Of a DNA stretch of 64,000 bases, positions 1 to 7,806 are shown one piece after another. The notes under the pieces were generated by a model, which had not been told where the DNA came from, did not search any database, and worked only from the letters and a program-made list of their open reading frames with translations. The first letter of the stretch is position 1; the number at the start of each line of letters is the position of its first letter. A program made the translations under genes and the position numbers. This DNA comes from Rhodospirillaceae bacterium (GTDB lineage: Bacteria; Pseudomonadota; Alphaproteobacteria; Dongiales; Dongiaceae), in NCBI GenBank assembly GCA_016712715.1, contig JADJQM010000003.1, forward strand, positions 62,001 through 126,000, in the 5' to 3' direction.

Positions 1-540
1 CGGGCGATCGGCATGCTGATGCAGCCACTGTCTGGCGCGGAAGGTCGCATCCTCGTCATATTGCAGCGATAGCGAATAGTCGCACGGGCCTGCCTCCGCC
101 ACGGATTGCAGCGTATGATACCACGGCTGCACCACATCAGGATGGTCCCAGTCCGGCGTCCAGCCGAGATCGGAGGGCGACAGATCCGTCGTCAGCCGCT
201 CCTCATAGCCATGCAACTGATCGGCCCCGGTGAAATCCATCTTGCCGGAAAGACAGGTGCGGTAGCCGGCGCGCCGCAGCAGATGCAGAAAGGTAGGCAC
301 GCTGGACGGCAACTCGCTGGCATTGTCGAACGCACCAATTCTGCTCGGCAAATGCCCGGTCAGCATGCCGAAGCGAGAGGGTGAACAGAGTGGGGCCGCG
401 CAATAGGCATTCTCGAACAAGGTACCACGCGCCGCGAGCGCATCGAGGTGCGGCGTCTTGACCAGCTTGTGGCCATAGCCGGGCAGCGAGAGGGCTGCCA
501 TCTGGTCGAACATGACAAATAAGATGTTGGGCTGGGCCAT
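1..540 (-). CDS. betC: Choline-sulfatase, N-terminal 180 residues (runs off the window)
   Basis: This enzyme hydrolyses choline-O-sulfate to choline and sulfate in the cytoplasm, feeding glycine betaine synthesis. The reverse strand from the ATG at 540 reads without a stop to the window edge. It begins MAQPNILFVMFDQMAALSLP and contains the sulfatase signature CSPSR at residues 52-56, whose Cys52 is the residue converted to formylglycine in this family. Further blocks (LPSRIGAFDNASELPS, CLSGKMDFTGADQLHG, ERLTTDLSP, WTPDWDHPD) match the choline-sulfatase subfamily rather than general arylsulfatases. No bet partner gene lies on this side; the C-terminal two thirds and any neighbours are outside the window. 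Family assignment is confident; substrate is inferred from subfamily motifs. Confidence 0.88.
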   Translation of the reverse strand, partial: MAQPNILFVMFDQMAALSLPGYGHKLVKTPHLDALAARGTLFENAYCAAPLCSPSRFGMLTGHLPSRIGAFDNASELPSSVPTFLHLLRRAGYRTCLSGKMDFTGADQLHGYEERLTTDLSPSDLGWTPDWDHPDVVQPWYHTLQSVAEAGPCDYSLSLQYDEDATFRARQWLHQHADRP

Positions 541-604
541 CCGGATCACCTGACGTCGAGCCGGAAGCCCGCGCCGATAAGAGAATTAGGGCATGGGCGC
601 CGGT

Positions 605-853
605 TCAGGAACGAATACGGCGATAAATGAACAGCAGGATCAAAGAGCCGACCACGGCGATGATAAAGCTTCGAATATCGAAGCCGGTTATATCGCCTAA
701 GCCCAATTGCGTCGCCAGCCAGCCGCCCAGCATCGCGCCGATGATACCGATGACGATGGTCATGATGAAACCGCCAGGATCACGCCCCGGCATGATGAAC
801 TTTGCGATGATGCCGGCGATAAGGCCGAACAGGATCCAGGCAAGCCAGCCCAT
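605..853 (-). CDS. GlsB/YeaQ/YmgE family small membrane protein
   Basis: An 82-residue inner-membrane protein of the transglycosylase-associated (GlsB/YeaQ/YmgE) stress family, whose exact function is not established. It has three hydrophobic segments: GWLAWILFGLIAGIIAKFI at the N-terminus, IMTIVIGIIGAMLGGWLA in the middle and FIIAVVGSLILLFIYRR at the end. The motif PGRDPGGFIMT between the first two helices is typical of the family. I chose the ATG at 853 because GGAG lies 8 nt upstream of it; an upstream in-frame start at 895 would add a hydrophilic extension that the family lacks. It stands alone between betC and the PRC-barrel gene. Confidence 0.85.
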   Translation of the reverse strand: MGWLAWILFGLIAGIIAKFIMPGRDPGGFIMTIVIGIIGAMLGGWLATQLGLGDITGFDIRSFIIAVVGSLILLFIYRRIRS

Positions 854-1072
854 GTCGATATTCTCCGCATTTTGTTGCTGCGACAGACTAGCCAATATTC
901 GGGCTTTCCGCCACTGGTGACATCGTCGTGGAAAATGATCTTTGCCTTCACGGCAATGTCACCACCCTCCCGATTTGGACGCGGAACGATCAACTCACCC
1001 GACCATTTCAATAGTGAGCTGGGCATCCATCTGGTGCCCGTTCGCCAATGAAATGTTGTGAAGGAGAACGTC

Positions 1073-1660
1073 ATGAAGAAGCGCATTGCCTTGCTGGCAA
1101 CCGTGGCTGCATTGTCCATGGGATCGGTCGGGGTTTCCGGCGCTCTTGCCGACGACACCACCACCATCACACCACCGCCTGCCGAAATCACCACCCCGGC
1201 AGCTGACGCCCCGAGCAGCGCAGGCGTCGGCATCGTGGAGGCGGAAGCTCCCGCGACGCCACCGCCAAGCGACGCTGTCATTCCCGCCCAGCGCGCCAAT
1301 GAAGTCCGTGCTGAGACATTGATTGGGGCCACCGTCTTCAGCCCCGACGGTGACAAGGTCGGTACCGTAAAGGACATCCTGTTCGACACGAGCGGCAAAG
1401 CCACCGGGGTGGTTCTTTCGGTGGGCGGCATTATGGGGTTGGGCGCCAAATCGGTCGGCCTGACCTGGGAGGAAGTCGATGTGCAACCCGACCCGAAGCT
1501 GCTGCAAGTGAAGTACACCGAAGACCAGCTTGAGGCTGCCCCGACCTTCAAGACCCAGGAAGCCCAGCAGGCGGAAGCGGACGCCGCCCGAATGGAGCAG
1601 CAGCAGCCGGCCGCGCCAATGACGACGGCACCGGCGCCAGCTCCCGCAACGACCGAATAA
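1073..1660 (+). CDS. Exported PRC-barrel domain protein
   Basis: A 195-residue secreted or periplasmic protein. Residues 1-26 form a Sec signal peptide (KKRIALLATVAALSMG, predicted cleavage after ALA). A low-complexity Thr/Pro/Ala-rich stretch follows, then a PRC-barrel (about residues 80-160) with the characteristic RAETLIGATVFSPDGDKVG and VGTVKDILFD strands, and an Ala/Gln/Pro-rich tail. PRC-barrels are small beta-barrels used as adaptor or sensing modules; similar exported versions are common in alphaproteobacteria without a known role. The ATG at 1073 is preferred over the GTG at 1058 because AAGGAG sits 6 nt before it. A bidirectional terminator lies directly downstream. Confidence 0.8.
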   Translation: MKKRIALLATVAALSMGSVGVSGALADDTTTITPPPAEITTPAADAPSSAGVGIVEAEAPATPPPSDAVIPAQRANEVRAETLIGATVFSPDGDKVGTVKDILFDTSGKATGVVLSVGGIMGLGAKSVGLTWEEVDVQPDPKLLQVKYTEDQLEAAPTFKTQEAQQAEADAARMEQQQPAAPMTTAPAPAPATTE

Positions 1661-1673
1661 AGTCGTTTAGGCG

Positions 1674-1706
1674 AATGACCTCGGCACATCGGGTGCCGGG
1701 GTCATT
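1674..1706. terminator. Bidirectional hairpin terminator between convergent genes
   Basis: A 14-nt inverted repeat (AATGACCTCGGCAC at 1674-1687 and GTGCCGGGGTCATT at 1693-1706) pairs along its whole length with one G-U and a 5-nt loop. It lies between the convergent PRC-barrel gene (ends 1660) and the histidine kinase gene (ends 1710). The flanks are only moderately T-rich (TTTCCTT on the right), so function in both directions is an inference. Confidence 0.7.
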
Positions 1707-1709
1707 TCC

Positions 1710-3125
1710 TTAGCCGTGTAATGTACGCGAGGGCGGGAATGAGACGGTCACCGTCGTGCCCCTGTTGGGCGAACTGGCCACGGCAATCTGACCGTCATGG
1801 GCTTGGACCAGTTTCTTGGTGATGGCTAGACCAAGACCCGTGCCGCCATAGCGGCGGGAAACCTTGGCATCCACCTGGTAGAAGGGTTGGAAGAGCTTTT
1901 CGAGCGAACCAGCAGGGATTCCGATACCGCTATCGCTGATGGTCAGCTCCACGCCACCTTGCTGGTTGCAGCGCGCGCCGACACTTGCTGTTCCGCCGAT
2001 TGGCGTGAACTTGACAGCGTTGGATAGAAGATTGAGTACGATCTGCTTCAGCGCACGCTCGCCGCCCATCATGAGTGGAAGCCCCGGCGCCACCTCCGTA
2101 ACAATGGTGACGCGGCCTTCGCTCGCCTTGCGTTCGACCAGACGTAGACTGCTGCTGATTACCGCGGGAATATCGACTTCGCGCTCCTCTATGTCGACCT
2201 GTCCCGATTCCAGCTTGGCCATATCGAGAATGTCGTTGATGAGCTGCAGCAAAAGCTGGCCGCTGTCGAAGATATCCACTGCGTAGCGGCGGTATGTCTC
2301 AAGATCGGTCGCAAGACGCTGGTCGCGAATAATCTCGGAGAAACCCAGGATGGCATTGAGCGGCGTGCGTAGTTCGTGGCTCATATTTGCCAAGAACTCG
2401 GACTTGGCGCGATTGGCAAGTTCCGCCTCATTTTTGGTCGCGATCAGATCTGCCTCGAATCGCCGCTGTTCGGTAACGTCGAAACCAATGCAGACGAGGA
2501 GAGAGATGCGGCCCTTGGCGTCCTTGAGCGCGACATTGGACCATCGCAACAACCGTCGTTCGCCGCTGCGACTTACCCAGTAGTTCTCATTGATGATGGG
2601 GTATTCGTCTGCCCGACGCCCCGCGACGATCGTCGTGACCCTGTCATAGTCATCGCCCGGCAGGATTGCCCGCCAGGTGGATTCTTCATGCAACTCCGCT
2701 TCACTGTAGCCGGACAAGGTTTCGGCACCCCTATTGGCGCGCAAAAGTTTGCCATTGGCATCGTAGACCGTGATGGCGGCATCGACTGAGTCGAGGATCA
2801 GGGCGACGAAGGCGTCCTCAAAGACCGGCACATTCTTTCGGAGACTGACGGCCAAACCACAAATGCCAGTATTGGCAACGAGCACGGCTCCGACCAAGGC
2901 AACCGGGAGCCATCCAGCATCCGCCGTATCGGAGAGGACGGGCTCGGCGATCCAGGCTACGAGGACGGCAAGGCCCGTTAGATTGAGCACCAATAATGCG
3001 AACGCAATCGCCAGGCGGCGACGAGGCATCATACCAGCAGTGCCGATGGAACTCGCGCTCACGCCGTCAGCCGCCCGCCAGAATTCCCGCCTCGGAATTG
3101 ATTGCACATAGCCCGCCAGCCTCAC
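1710..3125 (-). CDS. PAS-domain sensor histidine kinase
   Basis: A membrane sensor kinase of up to 471 residues. Two transmembrane helices near residues 38-60 and 73-94 flank a short loop. A PAS domain follows (about 105-220, ending in GFDVTEQRR), then a HisKA domain with phospho-acceptor His250 in NMSHELRTPLNAILGFSEII, then a HATPase_c domain with N box (LKQIVLNLLSNAVKFTP), G1 (DSGIGIP) and G2 (GGTGLGLAITK). The short loop suggests that input comes through the cytoplasmic PAS domain rather than the periplasm. No response regulator is adjacent, so it is an orphan kinase. The start is uncertain: Met32 or Met33 (near 3030), just before the first helix, are plausible alternatives to the start at 3125. 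Confidence 0.88.
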   Translation of the reverse strand: MRLAGYVQSIPRREFWRAADGVSASSIGTAGMMPRRRLAIAFALLVLNLTGLAVLVAWIAEPVLSDTADAGWLPVALVGAVLVANTGICGLAVSLRKNVPVFEDAFVALILDSVDAAITVYDANGKLLRANRGAETLSGYSEAELHEESTWRAILPGDDYDRVTTIVAGRRADEYPIINENYWVSRSGERRLLRWSNVALKDAKGRISLLVCIGFDVTEQRRFEADLIATKNEAELANRAKSEFLANMSHELRTPLNAILGFSEIIRDQRLATDLETYRRYAVDIFDSGQLLLQLINDILDMAKLESGQVDIEEREVDIPAVISSSLRLVERKASEGRVTIVTEVAPGLPLMMGGERALKQIVLNLLSNAVKFTPIGGTASVGARCNQQGGVELTISDSGIGIPAGSLEKLFQPFYQVDAKVSRRYGGTGLGLAITKKLVQAHDGQIAVASSPNRGTTVTVSFPPSRTLHG

Positions 3126-3271
3126 GCCACAATTGGCTAGGAGTGTCCACCAGAATGGTTAATAAAGTGTTCACTCGCTGAAAATTATCCTGCGATTCTT
3201 GCAGGTTACCCCAAAAAGACCGGCGAGCATCGAGATGCCCACCGCAATCTCCCGAGATCCAAAGAGGGGCC

Positions 3272-4045
3272 TTATTTGTGATGGGTCGTCTGCAGGAAGC
3301 CTTTCAGGCGGTCGGAACGCGGATTGGCAAATACCTCTTTGGGGTTGCCCTCCTCCTCGATACGTCCCTGATGCAGGAAAATGACCTTGTTGGCGACTTC
3401 GCGGGCGAAGGCCATTTCGTGGGTCACGACCAACATCGTGCGCCCTTCTTCCGCCAATTGGCGCATGACGCGCAGCACTTCACCGACAAGTTCAGGATCG
3501 AGAGCCGATGTCGGTTCATCGAACAGCATCACCTTTGGCTCCATGGCAAGCGCCCGGGCAATGGCTGCACGCTGTTGCTGACCGCCGGAAAGGTGATTGG
3601 GATAATGGTTGCGCTTGTCGGCAATGCCGACCTTGGCAAGCAGCTTTTCTGCGCGCTCAATCGCTTCCTTGCGTGGGAGCTTCAAGACATGAACCGGTGC
3701 CTCGATGACGTTTTCGAGGATCGTCATATGCGACCACAGGTTGAAGCTCTGAAACACCATACCAAGACTGGAGCGAATGCGGTCGACCTGTTTCCAATCT
3801 TCCGGAGTCGCATGTCCGTTCTTGAGCGGACGCATGCGGATCAGTTCACCGCTCACGGTGACGCGGCCGGAGTCAGGCGTTTCCAGCAGATTGATACAAC
3901 GCAGGAGGGTACTCTTGCCCGAGCCGGACGAACCGATCATGGCAATGACGTCGCCCGTATGGGCTGTCAACGAGACGCCCTTCAATACTTCCAGTTCGCC
4001 GAATCTCTTGTGCAGATCTTCGACTTCGAGCGCATTTTGCACCAT
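3272..4045 (-). CDS. Polar amino-acid-type ABC transporter ATP-binding protein, orphan
   Basis: A 257-residue ATPase of the HisP/GlnQ/OccP group that powers uptake of polar amino acids or opines. It has Walker A (IGSSGSGKST, residues 37-46), a Q-loop in GMVFQSFNLW, the signature LSGGQQQR, Walker B with VMLFDEPTSALDPE, and a switch His in VVTHEMAFAREV. The insertion with RMRPLKNGHATPEDWKQ after the Walker A region is typical of the HisP/OccP branch. No permease or binding-protein gene is nearby, so it must work with components encoded elsewhere. The histidine kinase lies 146 nt downstream on the same strand; co-transcription is possible but not shown. Confidence 0.87.
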   Translation of the reverse strand: MVQNALEVEDLHKRFGELEVLKGVSLTAHTGDVIAMIGSSGSGKSTLLRCINLLETPDSGRVTVSGELIRMRPLKNGHATPEDWKQVDRIRSSLGMVFQSFNLWSHMTILENVIEAPVHVLKLPRKEAIERAEKLLAKVGIADKRNHYPNHLSGGQQQRAAIARALAMEPKVMLFDEPTSALDPELVGEVLRVMRQLAEEGRTMLVVTHEMAFAREVANKVIFLHQGRIEEEGNPKEVFANPRSDRLKGFLQTTHHK

Positions 4046-4290
4046 TTGGTCCCCCTTGCCTGCCCCTGTCCCGGGTCGATTGGTTTTTGCGTCGGCCGCT
4101 TGGCGCGGCTATTCGGCAAAGTTAAACCCACTTTCCCCTGGATCGCCAAGGAAAAATCATGACCAACGCCCCAATCTCGCCGCTATCCTGCGGTGAAATC
4201 CCCAACGCGGCTACCATTTGACATCAAATGCCGCCTTCGCCAAAGTCGCGCAACGACAAAGCGCCAGCAACTGAATCGGGAAAAACAAGA

Positions 4291-4851
4291 ATGAGTCCAG
4301 TCGATCAGCAACATCGCAACCGCCACCATCTCCAGCTCAAGCGGTTTGCGATCCTGGCCATCGGCGCCCTATCACTTGGCTGGATTTCGGCGGCTGCCGC
4401 GGAGGATGAAGTCGAATGCGGCTCCATTCGCATCGAGATGCAAAGCGATGGCTATGACATGACCTGTGGTGTCGAGAACATCACGGATGTCACCGTGGAA
4501 ACGCTGGAAGCGAATTCGGTCGACGGCAGCCATTTTCTGGTCGTCACCGATTTCCGCACCAATTATGGCTACATCTTCGAAAGCCGCGGGTTGCGCCAGG
4601 GTCTTGCCACGATCTTCAACGATCTCGAGATGGAGGATTGGACCGGCGGAAAGGGAGAACAGGGACTGACGACGTCCGAATTCAGCAGCGTCTACAAGAC
4701 CGTTCCTTCGGAATGCGTAGGCTTCCAAAGATACACGTCGCGCGACCAGTGGGGCGGTTGGCGCCGTCATGTCATCGGGTTCGGTTGCAGCCGCGTCGGT
4801 GACAAATCGCAGGTCTATGAAGCGATGAAACGGGTGAAGTTCCCGCAGTAA
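4291..4851 (+). CDS. Exported protein of unknown function
   Basis: I do not recognise this protein. From the ATG at 4291 it has 186 residues, beginning with a basic segment and a hydrophobic core (KRFAILAIGALSLGWISAA), probably a signal peptide cleaved after AAA near residue 37. The mature part has four cysteines (in VECGS, DMTCGVE, SECVGF and GFGCSR), suggesting two disulfides in the periplasm, and an aromatic-rich C-terminal half. An in-frame start at 4228 would give 207 residues, but the added segment is hydrophilic and would bury the signal peptide; neither start has a strong ribosome-binding site. It is transcribed alone, upstream of glnD. Confidence 0.65.
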   Translation: MSPVDQQHRNRHHLQLKRFAILAIGALSLGWISAAAAEDEVECGSIRIEMQSDGYDMTCGVENITDVTVETLEANSVDGSHFLVVTDFRTNYGYIFESRGLRQGLATIFNDLEMEDWTGGKGEQGLTTSEFSSVYKTVPSECVGFQRYTSRDQWGGWRRHVIGFGCSRVGDKSQVYEAMKRVKFPQ

Positions 4852-4985
4852 CCGCCCCCTCCTGCCGGCATTCGGGCGCCGCAACAGCTTCGGTCCGACC
4901 AATTTTTCCCGGGCGCCAATTTGCGCATACCGCTCTGCAACATGTGAACTTTCCTGAACAGCCCGCTTGCTGCTAGATTGCCTGC

Positions 4986-7802
4986 ATGTCAGAGATCGAA
5001 ACTCAACGTGCCATTCTCGACCGTCGCAGGCTCATGGCGGAGCTGGACGCGCTTGCCGCCTCCCTGCCAGATCCCACCAATCCGGGGCCGGAACTGGTCG
5101 ACATCCTGAAGCGCCATCTGCAGGCCGGGCGCGACGAGATACAGCGCCGTTTCTTCAGTAACAGCCGCGGCGCCCATGCCGGCCTTACCAGCGCCCGCGA
5201 AGCAAGCTTCCTGGTCGACCAGTTGCTGCGCGGCCTGTTCGATTTCACCACGACCAGGGCCTTTCCACTCGGCAATCCGACCATTGCCGAAAAGCTGAGC
5301 CTGATCGCAGTCGGCGGCTATGGCCGCGGCGAACTCGCCCCCTATTCGGACGTCGATCTCCTCTTCCTGCTGCCTTACAAGATGTCGCCATATTGCGAGC
5401 AGGTCGTCGAGTTCATGCTCTATCGCCTGTGGGATCTAGGCCTCAAGGTCGGCCAGGCGACGAGGTCGGTAGAAGAATGCGTCCGCCAGGCCGAGGCCGA
5501 TCTCACCATTCGCACCAACCTGCTAGAAGCGCGTTATGTGTGGGGCGACCAGGATCTATTCGAGCAGTTCAAGGCGCGCTTCCAGAAGCAGGTCGTCAAA
5601 GGCCATGGCGAGGCGTTCTATCAGGGCAAGCTCGCCGAACGGAACGCGCGGCATCAGCGCCACGGCGGCTCGCGCTATACGCTGGAGCCCAATATCAAGG
5701 AAGGCAAAGGCGGCCTTCGTGACCTGCAGACCTTGCTGTGGCTGGCGCGCTTCGTGTGCCGCGTGGACAGCATGCAGGCGCTGGTCGACCAGGGCATGTT
5801 GACGTCGGCCGAGCGCGGCGCCTTCGACAAGGCTCTCAACTTCTTTTGGACGCTGCGCTATCACCTGCATTACCTCACCAACCGCGGCGAGGAGCGCCTC
5901 ACTTTCGATTTGCAGCCGGAGATCGCACAGCGTCTCGGCTATACCGACCACGCTGGCACCAAGGGTGTCGAACGGTTGATGAAACACTACTTCCTGATGG
6001 CAAAGTCGGTAGGTAGCCTCACCCGCTATGTCTGCGCCGCGATCGAGGCCAAGCTGATCAAGAAGCCGATGCTGCGCATGCCGGCGTTGGGCATCCTGCG
6101 CAAGGAACTGGGTGGATTCCCGATCGCCGGCGGGCGCCTCAGCATTGCGCGCGCCGATCATTTCGCCCAGCACCCGATCGACCTACTGCGCATCTTTGCC
6201 GTCGCGCAGAAGCATGATGTCGAGATTCACCCGACAGCTATGACAGAAATGTCGCATGCGCTGCGCCTGGTGGATCGGTTGCGCGACGATCCAGAAGCCA
6301 ATGCGCTGTTCCTCGAAATGCTGACATCCGACAAGAGCCCGGAGCTGACGCTGCGGCGCCTGAGCGAAGTGGGCATTCTCGGGCGCTTCATTCCCGATTT
6401 TGGCCGCGTCGTGGCGCAGATGCAATACGACATGTATCACAGCTATACGGTCGACGAGCACACCATCTTTGCTATCGGTATCCTGGCGCGGATCGAACAA
6501 GGCGAACTCAAGGACGAAGCGCCGATCGCAAGCCAGGTGGTCAAGGAAGTCCTGTCGCGGCGAGTCCTCTATCTGGCCGTCCTATTGCACGACATCGCCA
6601 AGGGTCGCGCCGGCGATCATTCGGTGCTGGGTGGCGATGTGGCGGAGAAGCTGTGCCCGCGCCTTGGCCTCACCGCAGAAGAGACGGAACAGGTTGCCTG
6701 GCTGGTGCGCTATCACTTGCTGATGAGCAACACTGCGTTCCGGCGGGACATCGATGACCCGAAGACCATCGCCGATTTCGTGGATCTGGTTCAATCGCCG
6801 GAGCGCCTGCGCCTGCTGCTGGTGCTGACCGTTGCCGATATCCGCGCTGTGGGCCCCAAGACCTGGAATGGTTGGAAAGCGCAGCTGCTGCGCGAACTCT
6901 ATCACCGTGCCGTCAACCTGATGCTGGGTGGCCTTAACACGGCCGAGGAAGACCGCGCGGCATCGGCCATCACCATCCTGCAGCAAGAATTGACGGATTG
7001 GAGCGACGAGGATCTGGCGAACCATGCAGCGCGTGGCCACCCGGCCTATTGGCTGGCTTTCCCACCCGCAGCCCTGGGCCGGCAGGCACGCATGATCCGC
7101 GCGGCGGAGGCCGAACAGCGGCCGCTATCGGTTGAGTTCAATGTCGACCGCTGGCGATCGATGACTGAAGTCACCATCTACACCCCTGACCGCCAAGGTC
7201 TGTTCTCGCAACTGGCCGGCGCCATGGCGCTGTGCGGCGCCAGCATCGTCGATGCGCGCATTTTCACGCTGCGCAACGGCAAGGCGCTGGATACGTTTTT
7301 CGTACAGGATAGCGAGGGCGGCCCGTTTGACCGGCCGGCGCGCCTCGCCAAATTGTCATCGACGATCACCCGCGTGCTTGATGCGCCGGAACCGACCCTG
7401 GCGCAATTGCAGGAATTGCCGCCCCTGGCACACCCGGCGGCACGCAACTTCCCGGTCATCCCGCGCGTTCTGATCGACAACCGAGCAAGCGCCACGCATA
7501 CAGTGGTCGAGGTGAACGGCCGCGATCGGCGCGGGCTGCTTTACTACCTCACGGCGGCGCTCACAAATCTCAATCTGCAGATCTCCAGCGCCAAGGTTTC
7601 AACCTTCGGTCATCGCGCGGTCGATGTGTTCTATGTGAAGGATCATTTTGGCTTGAAGGTCGAAAGCGAGGCGCGCCTCAAGATCCTGCACAGCGCCTTG
7701 ATGGTGGTGCTGGCCGAAGCGGAACCGGAAAGCGCACTGCAATCGCGCGCGCTCAAGGTCGATTCGTGGCCACCGGTGGCCCCTTCCACCGCCGCCCAGT
7801 GA
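4986..7802 (+). CDS. glnD: Bifunctional PII uridylyltransferase / uridylyl-removing enzyme
   Basis: GlnD senses glutamine and adds or removes UMP on PII signalling proteins, controlling glutamine synthetase and nitrogen-regulated genes. The 938-residue product has the usual domain order and length. The nucleotidyltransferase domain carries GGYGRGELAPYSDVDLLFL (residues 110-128) with the metal-binding Asp pair. The HD phosphohydrolase domain carries LLHDIAKGRAGDHS near residue 533 for UMP removal. Two ACT domains follow: the first at about 727-800 (EVTIYTPDRQGLFSQLAG), the second at about 839-915 (VVEVNGRDRRGLLYYLT), which bind glutamine. All catalytic motifs look intact. It is convergent with ybbP, only 4 nt apart. 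Confidence 0.97.
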   Translation: MSEIETQRAILDRRRLMAELDALAASLPDPTNPGPELVDILKRHLQAGRDEIQRRFFSNSRGAHAGLTSAREASFLVDQLLRGLFDFTTTRAFPLGNPTIAEKLSLIAVGGYGRGELAPYSDVDLLFLLPYKMSPYCEQVVEFMLYRLWDLGLKVGQATRSVEECVRQAEADLTIRTNLLEARYVWGDQDLFEQFKARFQKQVVKGHGEAFYQGKLAERNARHQRHGGSRYTLEPNIKEGKGGLRDLQTLLWLARFVCRVDSMQALVDQGMLTSAERGAFDKALNFFWTLRYHLHYLTNRGEERLTFDLQPEIAQRLGYTDHAGTKGVERLMKHYFLMAKSVGSLTRYVCAAIEAKLIKKPMLRMPALGILRKELGGFPIAGGRLSIARADHFAQHPIDLLRIFAVAQKHDVEIHPTAMTEMSHALRLVDRLRDDPEANALFLEMLTSDKSPELTLRRLSEVGILGRFIPDFGRVVAQMQYDMYHSYTVDEHTIFAIGILARIEQGELKDEAPIASQVVKEVLSRRVLYLAVLLHDIAKGRAGDHSVLGGDVAEKLCPRLGLTAEETEQVAWLVRYHLLMSNTAFRRDIDDPKTIADFVDLVQSPERLRLLLVLTVADIRAVGPKTWNGWKAQLLRELYHRAVNLMLGGLNTAEEDRAASAITILQQELTDWSDEDLANHAARGHPAYWLAFPPAALGRQARMIRAAEAEQRPLSVEFNVDRWRSMTEVTIYTPDRQGLFSQLAGAMALCGASIVDARIFTLRNGKALDTFFVQDSEGGPFDRPARLAKLSSTITRVLDAPEPTLAQLQELPPLAHPAARNFPVIPRVLIDNRASATHTVVEVNGRDRRGLLYYLTAALTNLNLQISSAKVSTFGHRAVDVFYVKDHFGLKVESEARLKILHSALMVVLAEAEPESALQSRALKVDSWPPVAPSTAAQ

Positions 7803-7806
7803 CGCG

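Noticed and set aside
3181..3241. Possible terminators after the orphan ABC ATPase (CCTGC/GCAGG and GGGCATC/GATGCTC)
   Set aside because: Stems are only 5-6 bp and the T-runs are poorly placed.
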